From Verrucomicrobiota bacterium (GTDB lineage Bacteria; Verrucomicrobiota; Verrucomicrobiia; Verrucomicrobiales; Akkermansiaceae), in NCBI GenBank assembly GCA_026397725.1, contig JAPLUI010000187.1, positions 1 through 53,572 of the forward strand: 53,572 nucleotides of DNA, in the 5' to 3' direction. The notes beneath the pieces were generated by a model, which did no database searches, was not told where the DNA came from, and worked only from the letters and a program-made list of their open reading frames with translations. The position numbers and the translations under genes are program-made. Positions 35,447 to 44,990 of this stretch are shown in pieces (position 1 is the stretch's first letter; every line of letters starts with the position of its first letter).

Positions 35447-36762
35447 CAGTGGGTCTGCGCGGCGATGAACTGGTCAAAGGTGGCAATCACATGCTGGATC
35501 ATGGCCTCGGTCAAGCCGGGGTAAACCCCGATGAAAAAGGTGTTGGTCGTGATCAAGTCGGTGTTGGCCAGCGAACCGACGACGCGATGCTCGATGTCGG
35601 CAAAGGCGGGATGCCGCAGCAGGTTGCCGGCGAAAAGGTTCCGCGTTTCGATGCGGGCGGTTTCCAGCGCGTTGACCAAGCCGGCCCGCGTGAAGGGGGC
35701 CTCGGGACGCACGGTGATGACATAGCCAAACCATGAAGGATCGGCTGGCGGCGGCGCAACATGCAGGATCAGGTGCTGCTCATGTTTCTTCAGGCCCGCT
35801 TCCAGCGCGGCATGATTGCGCTTCCGCGCCGCGATGAACTCGTCGATCTTGGCCAGTTGCGCCACGCCGATGGCGGCCTGCATGTCCGTCACCTTGAGGT
35901 TGTAACCGATGTGCGAGTACACATACTTGTGGTCGTAGCCGAACGGCAGCGTGCCGAATTGTTGGGCGAAGCGCTTGCCACAGGTGTTGTTCTCGCCGCC
36001 CGCGCAATAACAGTCCCGGCCCCAGTCGCGCATGCTGCGGGCAATGCGTGCCAGCTCGTCGTTGGCCACGGCCACGGCCCCGCCCTCGCCCATCGTGATG
36101 TGGTGTGCCGGATAGAAACTGAAGGATGCCAGATCGCCGAACGTGGCGGTCAAGCGGTCCTCGTAGCGGGTGCCCAAGGCGTCGCAGTTGTCTTCGATCA
36201 GCCAGAGGTTGTGCCGGTCGCAGAACTCCCGCACCTCGCGCACCGCGTAGGGCACGCCCATGGTGTGGGCGATCATCACCGCCTTGGTTTGCGGGCTGAG
36301 GGCGCTCTCGATCTGTTCCATCACCGGCACATAGGTGCCGAGTTCCACATCCACAAACACCGGCACCGCGCGATGCTGCACCATCGGCGCCACCGTGGTG
36401 GGAAAACCGGCGGCCACCGTGATGACTTCGTCGCCGGGCTTCACGCGGCGATCCTTCAACTTGGGCGACGTGAGCGCAGCAAAGGCCACCAGGTTGGCGG
36501 AGGAACCGGAGTTGACGAGCAGGGTGTTGTCCACCCCCAGATAGGCGGCGAGGCCCGCCTCGAAATCATCGGCGTAGCGCCCGGCGGTCAGCCAAAAATC
36601 CAGTGACGAATCCACGAGATTGACCAGTTCCCGCTCGTCGAAGAAACGGCCCGAGTAGCGCACCGGGTCGGAGCCGGGGAGGAAGGGGCGGGGGGCGTCA
36701 GCCGCGTGAAACTCGCGGACGAGGTCCAGGATCTGACGGCGGAGTGTGGCTTTGTCTTTCAT
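35446..36762 (-). CDS. rfbH: CDP-4-keto-6-deoxyglucose 3-dehydratase (E1)
   Basis: 438 aa, the family's normal length. This PMP-dependent iron-sulfur enzyme removes the C3 hydroxyl of CDP-4-keto-6-deoxyglucose. The Lys of ordinary aminotransferases is replaced by His (FYPAHHITMGEGG, H220/H221). The four [2Fe-2S] cysteines are C193, C251, C253 and C261, exactly the C-x57-C-x-C-x7-C pattern known for E1. PLP-site elements NSGSSANL and IEDNCDALGTRY are present. Upstream rfbG and rfbF supply its substrate and the downstream E3-like reductase supplies electrons. Confidence 0.95.
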   Translation of the reverse strand: MKDKATLRRQILDLVREFHAADAPRPFLPGSDPVRYSGRFFDERELVNLVDSSLDFWLTAGRYADDFEAGLAAYLGVDNTLLVNSGSSANLVAFAALTSPKLKDRRVKPGDEVITVAAGFPTTVAPMVQHRAVPVFVDVELGTYVPVMEQIESALSPQTKAVMIAHTMGVPYAVREVREFCDRHNLWLIEDNCDALGTRYEDRLTATFGDLASFSFYPAHHITMGEGGAVAVANDELARIARSMRDWGRDCYCAGGENNTCGKRFAQQFGTLPFGYDHKYVYSHIGYNLKVTDMQAAIGVAQLAKIDEFIAARKRNHAALEAGLKKHEQHLILHVAPPPADPSWFGYVITVRPEAPFTRAGLVNALETARIETRNLFAGNLLRHPAFADIEHRVVGSLANTDLITTNTFFIGVYPGLTEAMIQHVIATFDQFIAAQTH

Positions 36763-36780
36763 GGAAACGGGAGGAACACC

Positions 36781-37887
36781 TCACGCAGGCACCGCCCATG
36801 GCAAGCCGGATTGGGCGGCGTCCGCCGCATATAGCTTGATCTGCCGGGTGGTGAGGGCGGGAATGGCGGCGGGCTGGCTGGCGGACTCGCGATACCATTG
36901 CACCGTGTGCTCGATTGCCTTGGGAAACGTCCAGACGGGTGCCCAGCCGAGCAGCGCGTTGGCCTTGTCGGTGGCAAGTTGCAGCAGGTGCGCCTCATGC
37001 ACTGCGTGGGGATCGCTCTGGTCTTCCCAGCGGCCGGACCAGTGCTTGAGGACTTCGGCAACGAGTTCGACGACCGTGCGGTTGGATTCGTGTGACGGCC
37101 CGAAGTTGAACGCGGATGCCAGCGGCGCCGAGGGCGCCCGGGCGAGTTGCGGATCAGCCAGGCAGGCGGCCAGCCAAAGGTACCCGCTGAGCGGCTCCAG
37201 GACGTGCTGCCATGGCCGGGTGGCCAGTCTGTTGCGAACCGGGATGCTGGCGTCGCGCTGCAAGGCCCGGATGCAATCGGGCACAATGCGATCAGGCGCC
37301 CAGTCGCCGCCACCGATGACGTTGCCGGCGCGGGCGCTGGCGATTTTCACCGGATGCGCGTTGAAGAACGAGCGCCGGAACGACGCGATGGCGATTTCCG
37401 CGGCAGCCTTGCTGGAGCTGTACGGATCGTGTCCGCCCAGCGGGTCTTCCTCGCGGTAGCCGTGCAGCCATTCGCGGTTTTCATAGCACTTGTCAGTGGT
37501 CACGAAGACGGCCGCACAGGGTTTGGTTAGGGAGCGCAGCGCTTGCAGGACATGGATGGTGCCCATGACGTTGACGTCATAGGTTGCCACCGGTTCGGCG
37601 TAGGACTGCCGGACCAGGGACTGCGCCGCAAGATGGAAGACAAAGTCCGGCTGGGCGTCCGCAACGGCACGGGCCACGGCGGCGGCATCGCGGATGTCGT
37701 TGCGCTCGTCCGTGAGTCGCTGCGCCAGCCCGAGCTGGTCGAAGAGCGCCGGTTGCGTGGGCGGTGCCAGCGCGAACCCGCGCACGTCGGCACCCAGTTC
37801 GCACAACCAGTGCGCGAGCCACGCCCCTTTGAAACCGGTGTGGCCAGTGAGCACCACCCGCTTGCCGCGAAACCCCGGAATGTTCAT
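36781..37887 (-). CDS. rfbG: CDP-glucose 4,6-dehydratase
   Basis: 368 aa. Extended SDR converting CDP-glucose to CDP-4-keto-6-deoxyglucose. The NAD loop is LTGHTGFKGAWLA (near 14-26), with HLAAQSLVRQSY, VFVTTDKCYENREW (a signature of the RfbG subgroup) and the catalytic PYSSSKAAAE. Then SARAGNVIGGGDWAPDRIVP marks the CDP-sugar subfamily. The Met at 37887 overlaps the RfbF stop in an ATGA, and the gene sits 18 bases before rfbH. Confidence 0.95.
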   Translation of the reverse strand: MNIPGFRGKRVVLTGHTGFKGAWLAHWLCELGADVRGFALAPPTQPALFDQLGLAQRLTDERNDIRDAAAVARAVADAQPDFVFHLAAQSLVRQSYAEPVATYDVNVMGTIHVLQALRSLTKPCAAVFVTTDKCYENREWLHGYREEDPLGGHDPYSSSKAAAEIAIASFRRSFFNAHPVKIASARAGNVIGGGDWAPDRIVPDCIRALQRDASIPVRNRLATRPWQHVLEPLSGYLWLAACLADPQLARAPSAPLASAFNFGPSHESNRTVVELVAEVLKHWSGRWEDQSDPHAVHEAHLLQLATDKANALLGWAPVWTFPKAIEHTVQWYRESASQPAAIPALTTRQIKLYAADAAQSGLPWAVPA

Positions 37888-38729
37888 GACTTGGCTCCCG
37901 TCTGCCAGTGGGCGGTCCACGGGGCGGCACCGCCTTTCCACAAGTCGTTGAGCAGTTGATATTCCCGTGGCGTGTCCATGCATTGCCAGAAGCCTTCGTG
38001 CGGGAAGGCCGCCATCTGCTCGTCGGCAATCGCCTGCCGCATCGGCGCCTGCTCGAAATAGAGATCCTTGTCGGTGGCGAGGTAACGGCTGACAAAGGCC
38101 TTCTCAAGCACCATGAAGCCACCGTTGATATACCCCTCCACACAGGCCGGCTTCTCCTCGAAACCATGCACCCGCCCGTCCGTTAGATGGATTTCGCCGA
38201 ACCGGCCTTCGGGATGGACCGCCGCGACGGTGATGAGCTTGCCGCTGCGCCGGTGAAACTCCAGCGAGGCCGCGATGTCGAGGTCCGACACGGCATCCCC
38301 GTAGGTTAGAAAAAAGCGGCTGTCGCTGTCCTTCAGATACTTGGCGGCGATGGCCACGCGCCCGCCCGTCATGGTGTCGATCCCGGTGTTGGCCAGCGTC
38401 ACCTCCCAGTCGGCTTCCACCGCGCGGTCATGATAGCTGAGGCCGTGGTGGTGACCCAACCGCACGGTGACGTCGGAGGCGTAGGCGTGGAAATTCAGGA
38501 AATAGTCCACCAGGCAGTCACGCTTGTAGCCGAGGCACAGGATGAAGCGGTTGACTCCGAAGGCGGCGTAGCTGCGCATGATATGCCACACGATCGGTTG
38601 CTCGCCGATCGGCACCATGGGCTTTGGCAGCAGTTCCGTAACGTCGCGAAGGCGGGTGCCCTTGCCACCGCACAAGATCATGAGCGGCGGCATTTCGCTG
38701 GCGGGTGCTGAGTCACTGAAGGCAGTCAT
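37884..38729 (-). CDS. rfbF: Glucose-1-phosphate cytidylyltransferase
   Basis: 281 aa. It makes CDP-glucose from CTP and glucose-1-phosphate, the entry to all CDP-dideoxyhexoses. The nucleotidyltransferase motif is ILCGGKGTRLRDVTELLPKP, followed by GEQPIVWHIMRSYAAFG and the GYKRDCLVDYF block characteristic of RfbF. Later come YGDAVSDLDI (metal Asp) and GFEEKP. Length and motifs are standard. First gene of the RfbF-G-H-E3-reductase run; the four downstream junctions overlap or are within 20 bases. Confidence 0.95.
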   Translation of the reverse strand: MTAFSDSAPASEMPPLMILCGGKGTRLRDVTELLPKPMVPIGEQPIVWHIMRSYAAFGVNRFILCLGYKRDCLVDYFLNFHAYASDVTVRLGHHHGLSYHDRAVEADWEVTLANTGIDTMTGGRVAIAAKYLKDSDSRFFLTYGDAVSDLDIAASLEFHRRSGKLITVAAVHPEGRFGEIHLTDGRVHGFEEKPACVEGYINGGFMVLEKAFVSRYLATDKDLYFEQAPMRQAIADEQMAAFPHEGFWQCMDTPREYQLLNDLWKGGAAPWTAHWQTGAKS

Positions 38730-38816
38730 GGCATGGGTCGGGAGTGCGGTCTCATCAATGAATTCCGGCGAGTGATGGTTGCATGGCGGCTCCGGGGTCA
38801 GGGTCGGATTCCGCGC

Positions 38817-39767
38817 CTAGGCACCGGGCTGCCAGTTGCTGAGGGCTGATTCGATGGCTGCATGCACCGGCCGCATCCTGATGCCTGCGGCGAGCAGCTT
38901 GGTGGTATCCATGATGCAGTTGGAGCGCAGGGCGACCGCGCCTTGGCGGTAGAATTCGGCGTCGTCTTTCCAGAACACAAAGTCGCGGGATGGCTTGAGG
39001 ATGGCTTTGATCATGGCCAAGACCTCGCCCGTGGAAACAAAGCCGGGATTGGTGACGTTGTAGGTCCCGAAGGGGACCCTGTCTAACCACATGTCGAGAC
39101 AGGCGGTGACGAAGTCGCCCCGATGGGACAGCGAGTTGAGGTTGTCATACGTTTTGGCATAGCGCAGGATTTTCGAGAGGTAATTCCGCTGATTGTCGAT
39201 CTCATCGAACGGGATGCGCAGGCGCCAGATGTAATTGTTGCCGACGTCTCGGATGACTTCCTCGCCGAGGGCCTTGGTGCCGCTGTAGAAGCTGCATGGT
39301 GGATCGCGGAACGAGAAATTGGGGGTCATGGTTTCATCAAACCCACGCAGTTTGGCGGGTGAGGTCTTGGCCAGGGCGCGGACTTCCGGCCGGGTCATGT
39401 CCTTTTCCGTGACCCAGCCGTTTTCCGTTGCCACTTGGCAGCCGACAAAGATGCAACCGGAGGAGACGTGGCCCCAAGGAATGTCCAGCATCGCACAAGC
39501 ATGCGCCAGCGCTTGCGGGAAGAGCGTATTGCCAAGCAAGGTGTCGGCCTTGGCGGTCTCACAGGCATCCACATTGGGTTTGCCGGTGTAGCCGGCGGCA
39601 TTGACGATGAAAGAGGGCCGGTGGTCCTTGAGAAATGGATAGAGCGCTTCAAACCGCGTATAATCAAGCTGGGACCGCGAGAGCGTGCGGAATTCCTCCC
39701 CGCGCACTTGCAGGGCCTCCTTGAAGGCATGGCCGATGTAGCCGCTAGCTCCAAGCAGAAGTATCAT
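38817..39767 (-). CDS. RmlD/UER1-like sugar-nucleotide epimerase-reductase
   Basis: 316 aa. The NAD(P) loop is LLGASGYIGHAFKEAL (3-18), with VNAAGYTGKPNVDACE, HVSSGCIFVG and the catalytic SFYSGTKALGEE. The combination NAAGxTGxPNVDxCE plus SSGCIF is the signature of the eukaryotic and viral NRS/ER-UER1 group, which performs 3,5-epimerisation and 4-reduction in one protein. RmlA and RmlB lie immediately upstream and no RmlC or RmlD is present, so this gene may finish dTDP-L-rhamnose (or a related 6-deoxyhexose) alone. That is an inference. RmlD-only function is the alternative. Confidence 0.75.
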   Translation of the reverse strand: MILLLGASGYIGHAFKEALQVRGEEFRTLSRSQLDYTRFEALYPFLKDHRPSFIVNAAGYTGKPNVDACETAKADTLLGNTLFPQALAHACAMLDIPWGHVSSGCIFVGCQVATENGWVTEKDMTRPEVRALAKTSPAKLRGFDETMTPNFSFRDPPCSFYSGTKALGEEVIRDVGNNYIWRLRIPFDEIDNQRNYLSKILRYAKTYDNLNSLSHRGDFVTACLDMWLDRVPFGTYNVTNPGFVSTGEVLAMIKAILKPSRDFVFWKDDAEFYRQGAVALRSNCIMDTTKLLAAGIRMRPVHAAIESALSNWQPGA

Positions 39768-39789
39768 GGATGATAGGATGACAAGCGGA

Positions 39790-40662
39790 TTACAGGCTCG
39801 AGTTCATCAGTTTGCGCAAGTACTCCGCGTAGGGTGCCTTGCCGAGAACCGTGATGGCGGCGCGGAGTTGCGCGACATTCAGCCAGCCGTTGCGCCAGCC
39901 GATTTCCTCGAGGCAGGCGACCTTGAAGCCCTGGTGGTGTTCGATCGTGCGGACGAATTGGGACGCTTCTAACAGTGATTCGTGAGTGCCGGTGTCGAGC
40001 CAGGTGTGACCGCGGCCGAGGACTTCGACGTGCAGGTCGCCGCGTTCAAGGTAGGCGCGGTTGACGCAGGTGATTTCGAGTTCGCCGCGTGCGGAGGGCT
40101 TGACGTCCTTGGCAATGGCGACGACGTCGCGGTCGTAGAAGTAGAGCCCGGTGACGGCGTATTTGGACTTGGGTGCCACGGGCTTTTCTTCGATCGAGAT
40201 GGCTTTGCCGGAGGCGTCGAATGCCACCACGCCGAAGCGCTGGGGGTCGTGTACCTCGTAGCCAAAGACGGTGGCGCCAGAGGCGCGGGCGGCGGCAAGC
40301 TTGAGCTTGGGGGAGAATCCCTGGCCGTAAAAAATGTTGTCGCCGAGCACCAGGGCGCAACGCTTGCCGGCGATGAATTCCTCGCCGATGAGGAAGGCTT
40401 GCGCCAAGCCCTCGGGGCGGGGTTGTTCGGCGTATGCGAGGGAGATGCCGAATCGTGATCCATCGCCCAACAGGCGGCGGTAGAGCGGCAGGTCTTCGGG
40501 TGTGGAGATGATCAAAACGTCCCGGATGCCCGCCAACATGAGGACCGATAGCGGGTAATAGACCATCGGTTTGTCATACACCGGAAGCAATTGCTTGCTC
40601 ACGGCCATGGTACATGGATAGAGGCGGGTGCCAGCGCCGCCGGCGAGGATGAGGCCTTTCAT
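39790..40662 (-). CDS. rmlA: Glucose-1-phosphate thymidylyltransferase
   Basis: 290 aa. It catalyses dTTP plus glucose-1-phosphate to dTDP-glucose. Visible motifs are [53 protein letters not shown] and the closing [17 protein letters not shown]. Length is typical (about 290 aa). It lies 27 bases downstream of rmlB. Together they give dTDP-4-keto-6-deoxyglucose for both the UER1-like gene and the VioA-like aminotransferase in the cluster. Confidence 0.97.
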   Translation of the reverse strand: MKGLILAGGAGTRLYPCTMAVSKQLLPVYDKPMVYYPLSVLMLAGIRDVLIISTPEDLPLYRRLLGDGSRFGISLAYAEQPRPEGLAQAFLIGEEFIAGKRCALVLGDNIFYGQGFSPKLKLAAARASGATVFGYEVHDPQRFGVVAFDASGKAISIEEKPVAPKSKYAVTGLYFYDRDVVAIAKDVKPSARGELEITCVNRAYLERGDLHVEVLGRGHTWLDTGTHESLLEASQFVRTIEHHQGFKVACLEEIGWRNGWLNVAQLRAAITVLGKAPYAEYLRKLMNSSL

Positions 40663-40689
40663 GGGGGTTGGAAGTTAGAAGTTGGATGC

Positions 40690-41784
40690 CTAGCGCTCCG
40701 CGTAGTTTTTGCCGATCCATTCGCGATACGAACCGTCCATCACGGCGGTCCACCAGGCTTGGTTCCGGAGGTACCACTCCACGGTCTTGGCAAGTCCGCT
40801 CTGCAAGGTTTCGCTCGGTTCGTAGCCGAGTTCGCGTTTGGCCTTGGCGGCATTGATGGCATAGCGGCGGTCATGCCCCGGGCGGTCGGCCACATGGGTG
40901 ATGAGGGTACCCGGGTGCAGGTCACGGGCGGCCGGACAGGCAGGGTGGCGCTCCCGCAGGGTCGGGTCCATGGCAAAGGCGTCGGCCATCAATTGGCACA
41001 GTGTGTTGACAATCTCGAGGTTGGTGCGCTCGTTGTTGCCGCCGATGTTATAGACTTCGCCCGGCACGCCCTTGCGGATGGCCAGTTCAATCCCCCGGCA
41101 GTGGTCGTCCACATACAGCCAGTCGCGGACCTGCTGACCGTCACCGTACACCGGCAGGGGACGGCCATGCAGGATATTGACGAGAATCAACGGGATGAGC
41201 TTCTCCGGGAAATGATAGGGACCGTAGTTGTTAGAACAATTGGTGATGGTGGTGGCGAGGCCATAGGTGTGATGCCATGCTCTGACCAGGTGATCGCTGG
41301 CGGCCTTGCTGGCGGCGTAGGGTGAATTCGGGGCGTAGGGAGTGGTTTCTTCAAACGGCGGGTCATCGGGGTTCAGCGATCCATAGACCTCATCGGTGGA
41401 GACATGGTGGAACCGGAAACCTGCAGGCGCTCCGGTGTCCTGGAGGTAGGCGCGGCAGGCCTCCAACAACCGCAGGGTGCCGAGCGCATTGGTGTCCAGG
41501 AAGGTCTCCGGCCCGAGAATCGACCTGTCCACATGGCTTTCCGCCGCAAAATGCGCCACCCCCTCGATCCGATGGTCGCGCAACAGGCGCAGCACCAGGT
41601 CGTGGTCGCGGATGTCGCCCCGGACAAAGGTCACACGCGGGTGGTCCGGCGGCAGGCTCAGGCGATTCCCGGCATACGTCAGGGCATCCAGAACCACCAC
41701 CCGGCCCACAGGTTCCTGCCCGAGCCAGTGGTACACAAAGTTGCTGCCGATGAAGCCGGCGCCGCCAGTAATCAGGATGTTCAT
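40690..41784 (-). CDS. rmlB: dTDP-glucose 4,6-dehydratase
   Basis: 364 aa. Extended SDR. ILITGGAGFIGSNFVYHW at the start, AHFAAESHVDRSI, HHVSTDEVYGSL with the catalytic Asp-Glu pair, and YAASKAASDHLV with the Tyr/Lys pair are all canonical. NCSNNYGPYHFPEKLIPL and DWLYVDDHCRGI confirm the dTDP-glucose subfamily. No terminator is visible before rmlA. The 215 bases upstream, towards the transporter gene, hold no recognisable gene. Confidence 0.97.
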   Translation of the reverse strand: MNILITGGAGFIGSNFVYHWLGQEPVGRVVVLDALTYAGNRLSLPPDHPRVTFVRGDIRDHDLVLRLLRDHRIEGVAHFAAESHVDRSILGPETFLDTNALGTLRLLEACRAYLQDTGAPAGFRFHHVSTDEVYGSLNPDDPPFEETTPYAPNSPYAASKAASDHLVRAWHHTYGLATTITNCSNNYGPYHFPEKLIPLILVNILHGRPLPVYGDGQQVRDWLYVDDHCRGIELAIRKGVPGEVYNIGGNNERTNLEIVNTLCQLMADAFAMDPTLRERHPACPAARDLHPGTLITHVADRPGHDRRYAINAAKAKRELGYEPSETLQSGLAKTVEWYLRNQAWWTAVMDGSYREWIGKNYAER

Positions 41785-41999
41785 AATAAGTCGTCAGATG
41801 AATCGTTGGACCTGCGCTTGGTGGCGGCGCCCGGCCAAGGGCACGCTACCGCCCTTGGTCGCTTCGCCGGATACCGGAGAAAACCACAATTTGAAGAGTT
41901 TGAATTCCCTGTTTCTGAAATATCGAGCGGGGGTGGGAGGTGCGGGAAGGTGGCCAATCGCGACTGTCGGGGTCAAGAAAAAATGCGCCATGCGTTCAA

Positions 42000-43898
42000 T
42001 CAGGAAACCTCCGCGAGCGCCGCTTCCTGGTATTGCAGGCGGTAAAGATGGGCATAGAGGCTGTCCTCATCGCGGATGAGTTCCTGATGGGAACCGCTGG
42101 CAACCAGGCGGCCGTCTTGCAGGACGTGGATGCGGCAGGCATTGCGGATGGTGGAAAAGCGATGGGCAATGACGATGGTGGTGCGGTTCTGCATGAGGCG
42201 GTCAAAGGCACGCTGGATCTGTTGCTCCGACTCGCTGTCGAGCGCGGAGGTCGCCTCGTCTAGCAGCAGGATGGGCGCATTCTTGAGGAAGGCGCGGGCG
42301 ATGGATATGCGCTGGCGCTGGCCACCGGAGAGGCTGCCGCCGTTTTCGCCGACCTGGGTGTCGTAGCCCTGTGGCTGCTCCATGATGAAGTCATGGGCGA
42401 ACGCGGCGCGGGCGGCGTCTTGGATCTCCCCGTCGGTGGCCTCCGGCCGGGCCAGCCGGATGTTGTTGCACAAGGTGTCTGAAAACAGAAAAGTGTCCTG
42501 GCTGACCAGCGAGATTTCCCGGCGCAGCGACGCGATGGTGAGCTGGCTGAGGTCCTGACCGTCGATTTCAAGAGCGCCGGCATCCGGACTGTAAAACCGC
42601 TCGATCAGATTGAGGAGGGTGGACTTGCCACTGCCGGAGGGACCGACCAGCGCGGTGACGTGACCGCCGGGACAGGCCAGGGAAACGTCGTGGATGACCG
42701 GCAGGCCGGGACGGTAGGAGAAGGTGACGTGGTGCAAGGTGATGTCGCCCTGGCGAATGCGGATGGGCCTGGCGTCCGGCCGGTCGGGAATGGTGTAGTC
42801 GGAATCCAGGACATGGTATAACATCTGCACGCCGACGAGGGAGCCTTGCAGCGTGACGTTCATGCGGGCGATGCGCTTGATCGGTTCGTAGGCCAGCAGC
42901 AGCGCGGTGAGAAAAGCGATGAGGGAACCGGCGCTTTCGCCATGCACAAGGTTGCGATAGCCGCCATAGAAAACGATGCTGGCGACGGCAATGCCGCCCA
43001 TCGATTCCATCAGGGGGCTGGTGCGGGCCGAGACGATGGCCATCTTGTTGGAGCGCTTTTCCACGGCGCAGATGGCTTCGCTGAAGCGGCCGCTCATGTG
43101 GGGCTCCAAATTGTATGACTTGATGAGTTTGTTGCCGATGATGGCTTCCTGAATCGCCGAGATGACCTGGACGATGCCTTGATACTCCGCAGTGGCGATC
43201 TTGCGAATGCGCTTGACGAGGCTGCCCAACGCCAGCGTGACGGGCGCCATGATGAGCAGGGCCGCGCAGGAAAGCCGCCAATCAAGCGTGAACATGGTGA
43301 TGAGCAGGGCGATGGCGGTGAACACATCCTGCACCCGCATCATGAGCAGATTCATCACATCGCGGGCGGCACTGGCCGCTTGCGAGACGCGGGTGATGAG
43401 GTCGCTTGACGGGAAGTGAACGAAAAAGGCGAGTGATTGGTTGAGGATGTGGTTGCTGACCCGGTGTTGCTGGCGGGCCACGATGTTGTTGCCGATCTTG
43501 GAGAGGATGACCGAGGAACCGTATTGGCAGGCACCCTTGATGAAAAACACCAGAACAATGGCCACGGAAACATTGAAAATCTGCCGCATCCCCGGGGTGG
43601 CGGAGGTGAAAAAGGTGGCAAAGAAATCGCCCACCCCGTGAAACCAAGCCCTGCCCAGCGCCGTGGCCTTACTCACGGCGGCAGTGCTGTGCCTGACCGT
43701 CTCGGGAGCGCCGAAGACCACCGCCGTGATGTTTTTCATCAGGTAGGCCGAGAGCCCGGTGGCCGCCGCCGCACAGCCCATCAGCAGAAACGCCAACAGA
43801 TAGCGCGGAATGTAAAGACGGAAATTCTCCCGTAACACCCTGCCAACGAGGTTGCGATACGTTGCATCGGCGAGAATGCCAGCTTTGAGTTTGAACAT
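42000..43898 (-). CDS. MsbA-like ABC transporter (fused TMD-NBD)
   Basis: 632 aa half-transporter. Six membrane segments lie in residues 30-345 (for example YLLAFLLMGCAAAATGLSAY, SVAIVLVFFIKGACQYGSSV). The nucleotide-binding domain has Walker A GPSGSGKST (419-427), the Q-loop VSQDTFLF, signature LSGGQRQR (523-530), Walker B ILLLDE (543-548) and the switch His in IVIAHR. MsbA-type proteins flip lipid A-core; given the cluster it may instead or also export a lipid-linked glycan. No separate Wzx, Wzy or Wzm/Wzt is present here. Confidence 0.85.
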   Translation of the reverse strand: MFKLKAGILADATYRNLVGRVLRENFRLYIPRYLLAFLLMGCAAAATGLSAYLMKNITAVVFGAPETVRHSTAAVSKATALGRAWFHGVGDFFATFFTSATPGMRQIFNVSVAIVLVFFIKGACQYGSSVILSKIGNNIVARQQHRVSNHILNQSLAFFVHFPSSDLITRVSQAASAARDVMNLLMMRVQDVFTAIALLITMFTLDWRLSCAALLIMAPVTLALGSLVKRIRKIATAEYQGIVQVISAIQEAIIGNKLIKSYNLEPHMSGRFSEAICAVEKRSNKMAIVSARTSPLMESMGGIAVASIVFYGGYRNLVHGESAGSLIAFLTALLLAYEPIKRIARMNVTLQGSLVGVQMLYHVLDSDYTIPDRPDARPIRIRQGDITLHHVTFSYRPGLPVIHDVSLACPGGHVTALVGPSGSGKSTLLNLIERFYSPDAGALEIDGQDLSQLTIASLRREISLVSQDTFLFSDTLCNNIRLARPEATDGEIQDAARAAFAHDFIMEQPQGYDTQVGENGGSLSGGQRQRISIARAFLKNAPILLLDEATSALDSESEQQIQRAFDRLMQNRTTIVIAHRFSTIRNACRIHVLQDGRLVASGSHQELIRDEDSLYAHLYRLQYQEAALAEVS

Positions 43899-43995
43899 GC
43901 GAATGGAGATCCCCAGCCCCCGTCACAGGCCGCGAAGACGGGGACGACGTTGCCGGAACGCGGGATGCCGGTCAATGCCAAATCCCCGCCCTGAT

Positions 43996-44988
43996 TCAGG
44001 CCGAAAACTCCGGTTGCAACGGGCTCAGGATTTCCTCCGGCGTGGCGGTGGCAGTGCCCATTTTGGAGACCACCACCCCGGCGGCGCGGTTGGCCAGACT
44101 GGCGGCTTCCACGGCACTCGCCCCGCTGGCGAGCGCCGCAGTCAGGGTCGCAATCACCGTGTCGCCAGCCCCGGAAACGTCGAATACCTTGCGGGCCGCC
44201 GTGGCGAGAATGTGCTCGACTTTCCCCGCCCGACTCAGCGCCATGCCGTCGGCCCCAAGCGTGATGACGAGCAGCTTGGGCGCAAAGGCCGCGTGAATGC
44301 TGCGGCAGATGGCCTCCAGCGGGTATGCTTCGCCAGGCCCTGGCTCCGGCAACCCGGCGAGTTCGAGGGCTTCGTGGCGGTTGGGGGTGATGAGACCGAC
44401 CCCACGCAAACTGAGGTGGTGGGAAGGCTTGGGATCGACGGCCAGCAGCAGGCCCCGGGCGTCGGCCAGGGCGATGAGCCGGTCCATCAGGGCTTGGGTG
44501 ACCACGCCCTTGGCGTAATCGGAGACGATCACCGCATCGGTCTCGGCCACGGCGCACTCCAGCATCGCGTCGAGGTTGGCGCGGGCCTCGAGGGCGTACC
44601 CATGGCGCGTGGTCTCGCGATCAATCCGGCAAAGCTGCTGGGTGCGGGCAATGACGCGGGTCTTGACGATGGTGGCCACGGCGGGATCGATGTTGCAGCG
44701 GCTGAAGTCGATGGCCGTCGCTTCGAGAATGCGGGCCAGGGTGGTGCCGGCCTCATCATCGCCGATGGTGCCGATGAGCGAAGCGGTGGCCCCCAGCGAG
44801 GCAAGGTTGAGGGCCACATTGGCGGCCCCACCCGCAGTGTGGCTTTCCCGCATCACATGCAGCACCGGCACCGGCGCCTCCGGCGAAATGCGGTTGACCT
44901 CACCCCAAATGTAATGGTCCAGCATCACATCCCCGATCACCAGGATGCGCAGGCTGCGGCAGGCCTCGAGCACGGCACTGGTGTTCAT
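43996..44988 (-). CDS. hldA: D-glycero-beta-D-manno-heptose-7-phosphate kinase (HldE N-terminal domain / HldA type)
   Basis: 330 aa PfkB-family kinase. It shows VIGDVMLDHYIWGEVNRISP, GGAANVALNLASLGA and the anion-hole/catalytic DVSGAGDTVIATLTAAL. The sequence ends after the kinase, so the nucleotidyltransferase half of bifunctional HldE is missing and must be encoded elsewhere. It phosphorylates heptose-7-phosphate at C1 on the way to ADP-heptose for inner-core LPS. The start codon directly abuts an 18-bp tandem repeat, so the normal ribosome-binding region is repeat sequence. Confidence 0.92.
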   Translation of the reverse strand: MNTSAVLEACRSLRILVIGDVMLDHYIWGEVNRISPEAPVPVLHVMRESHTAGGAANVALNLASLGATASLIGTIGDDEAGTTLARILEATAIDFSRCNIDPAVATIVKTRVIARTQQLCRIDRETTRHGYALEARANLDAMLECAVAETDAVIVSDYAKGVVTQALMDRLIALADARGLLLAVDPKPSHHLSLRGVGLITPNRHEALELAGLPEPGPGEAYPLEAICRSIHAAFAPKLLVITLGADGMALSRAGKVEHILATAARKVFDVSGAGDTVIATLTAALASGASAVEAASLANRAAGVVVSKMGTATATPEEILSPLQPEFSA

Positions 44989-44990
44989 GA

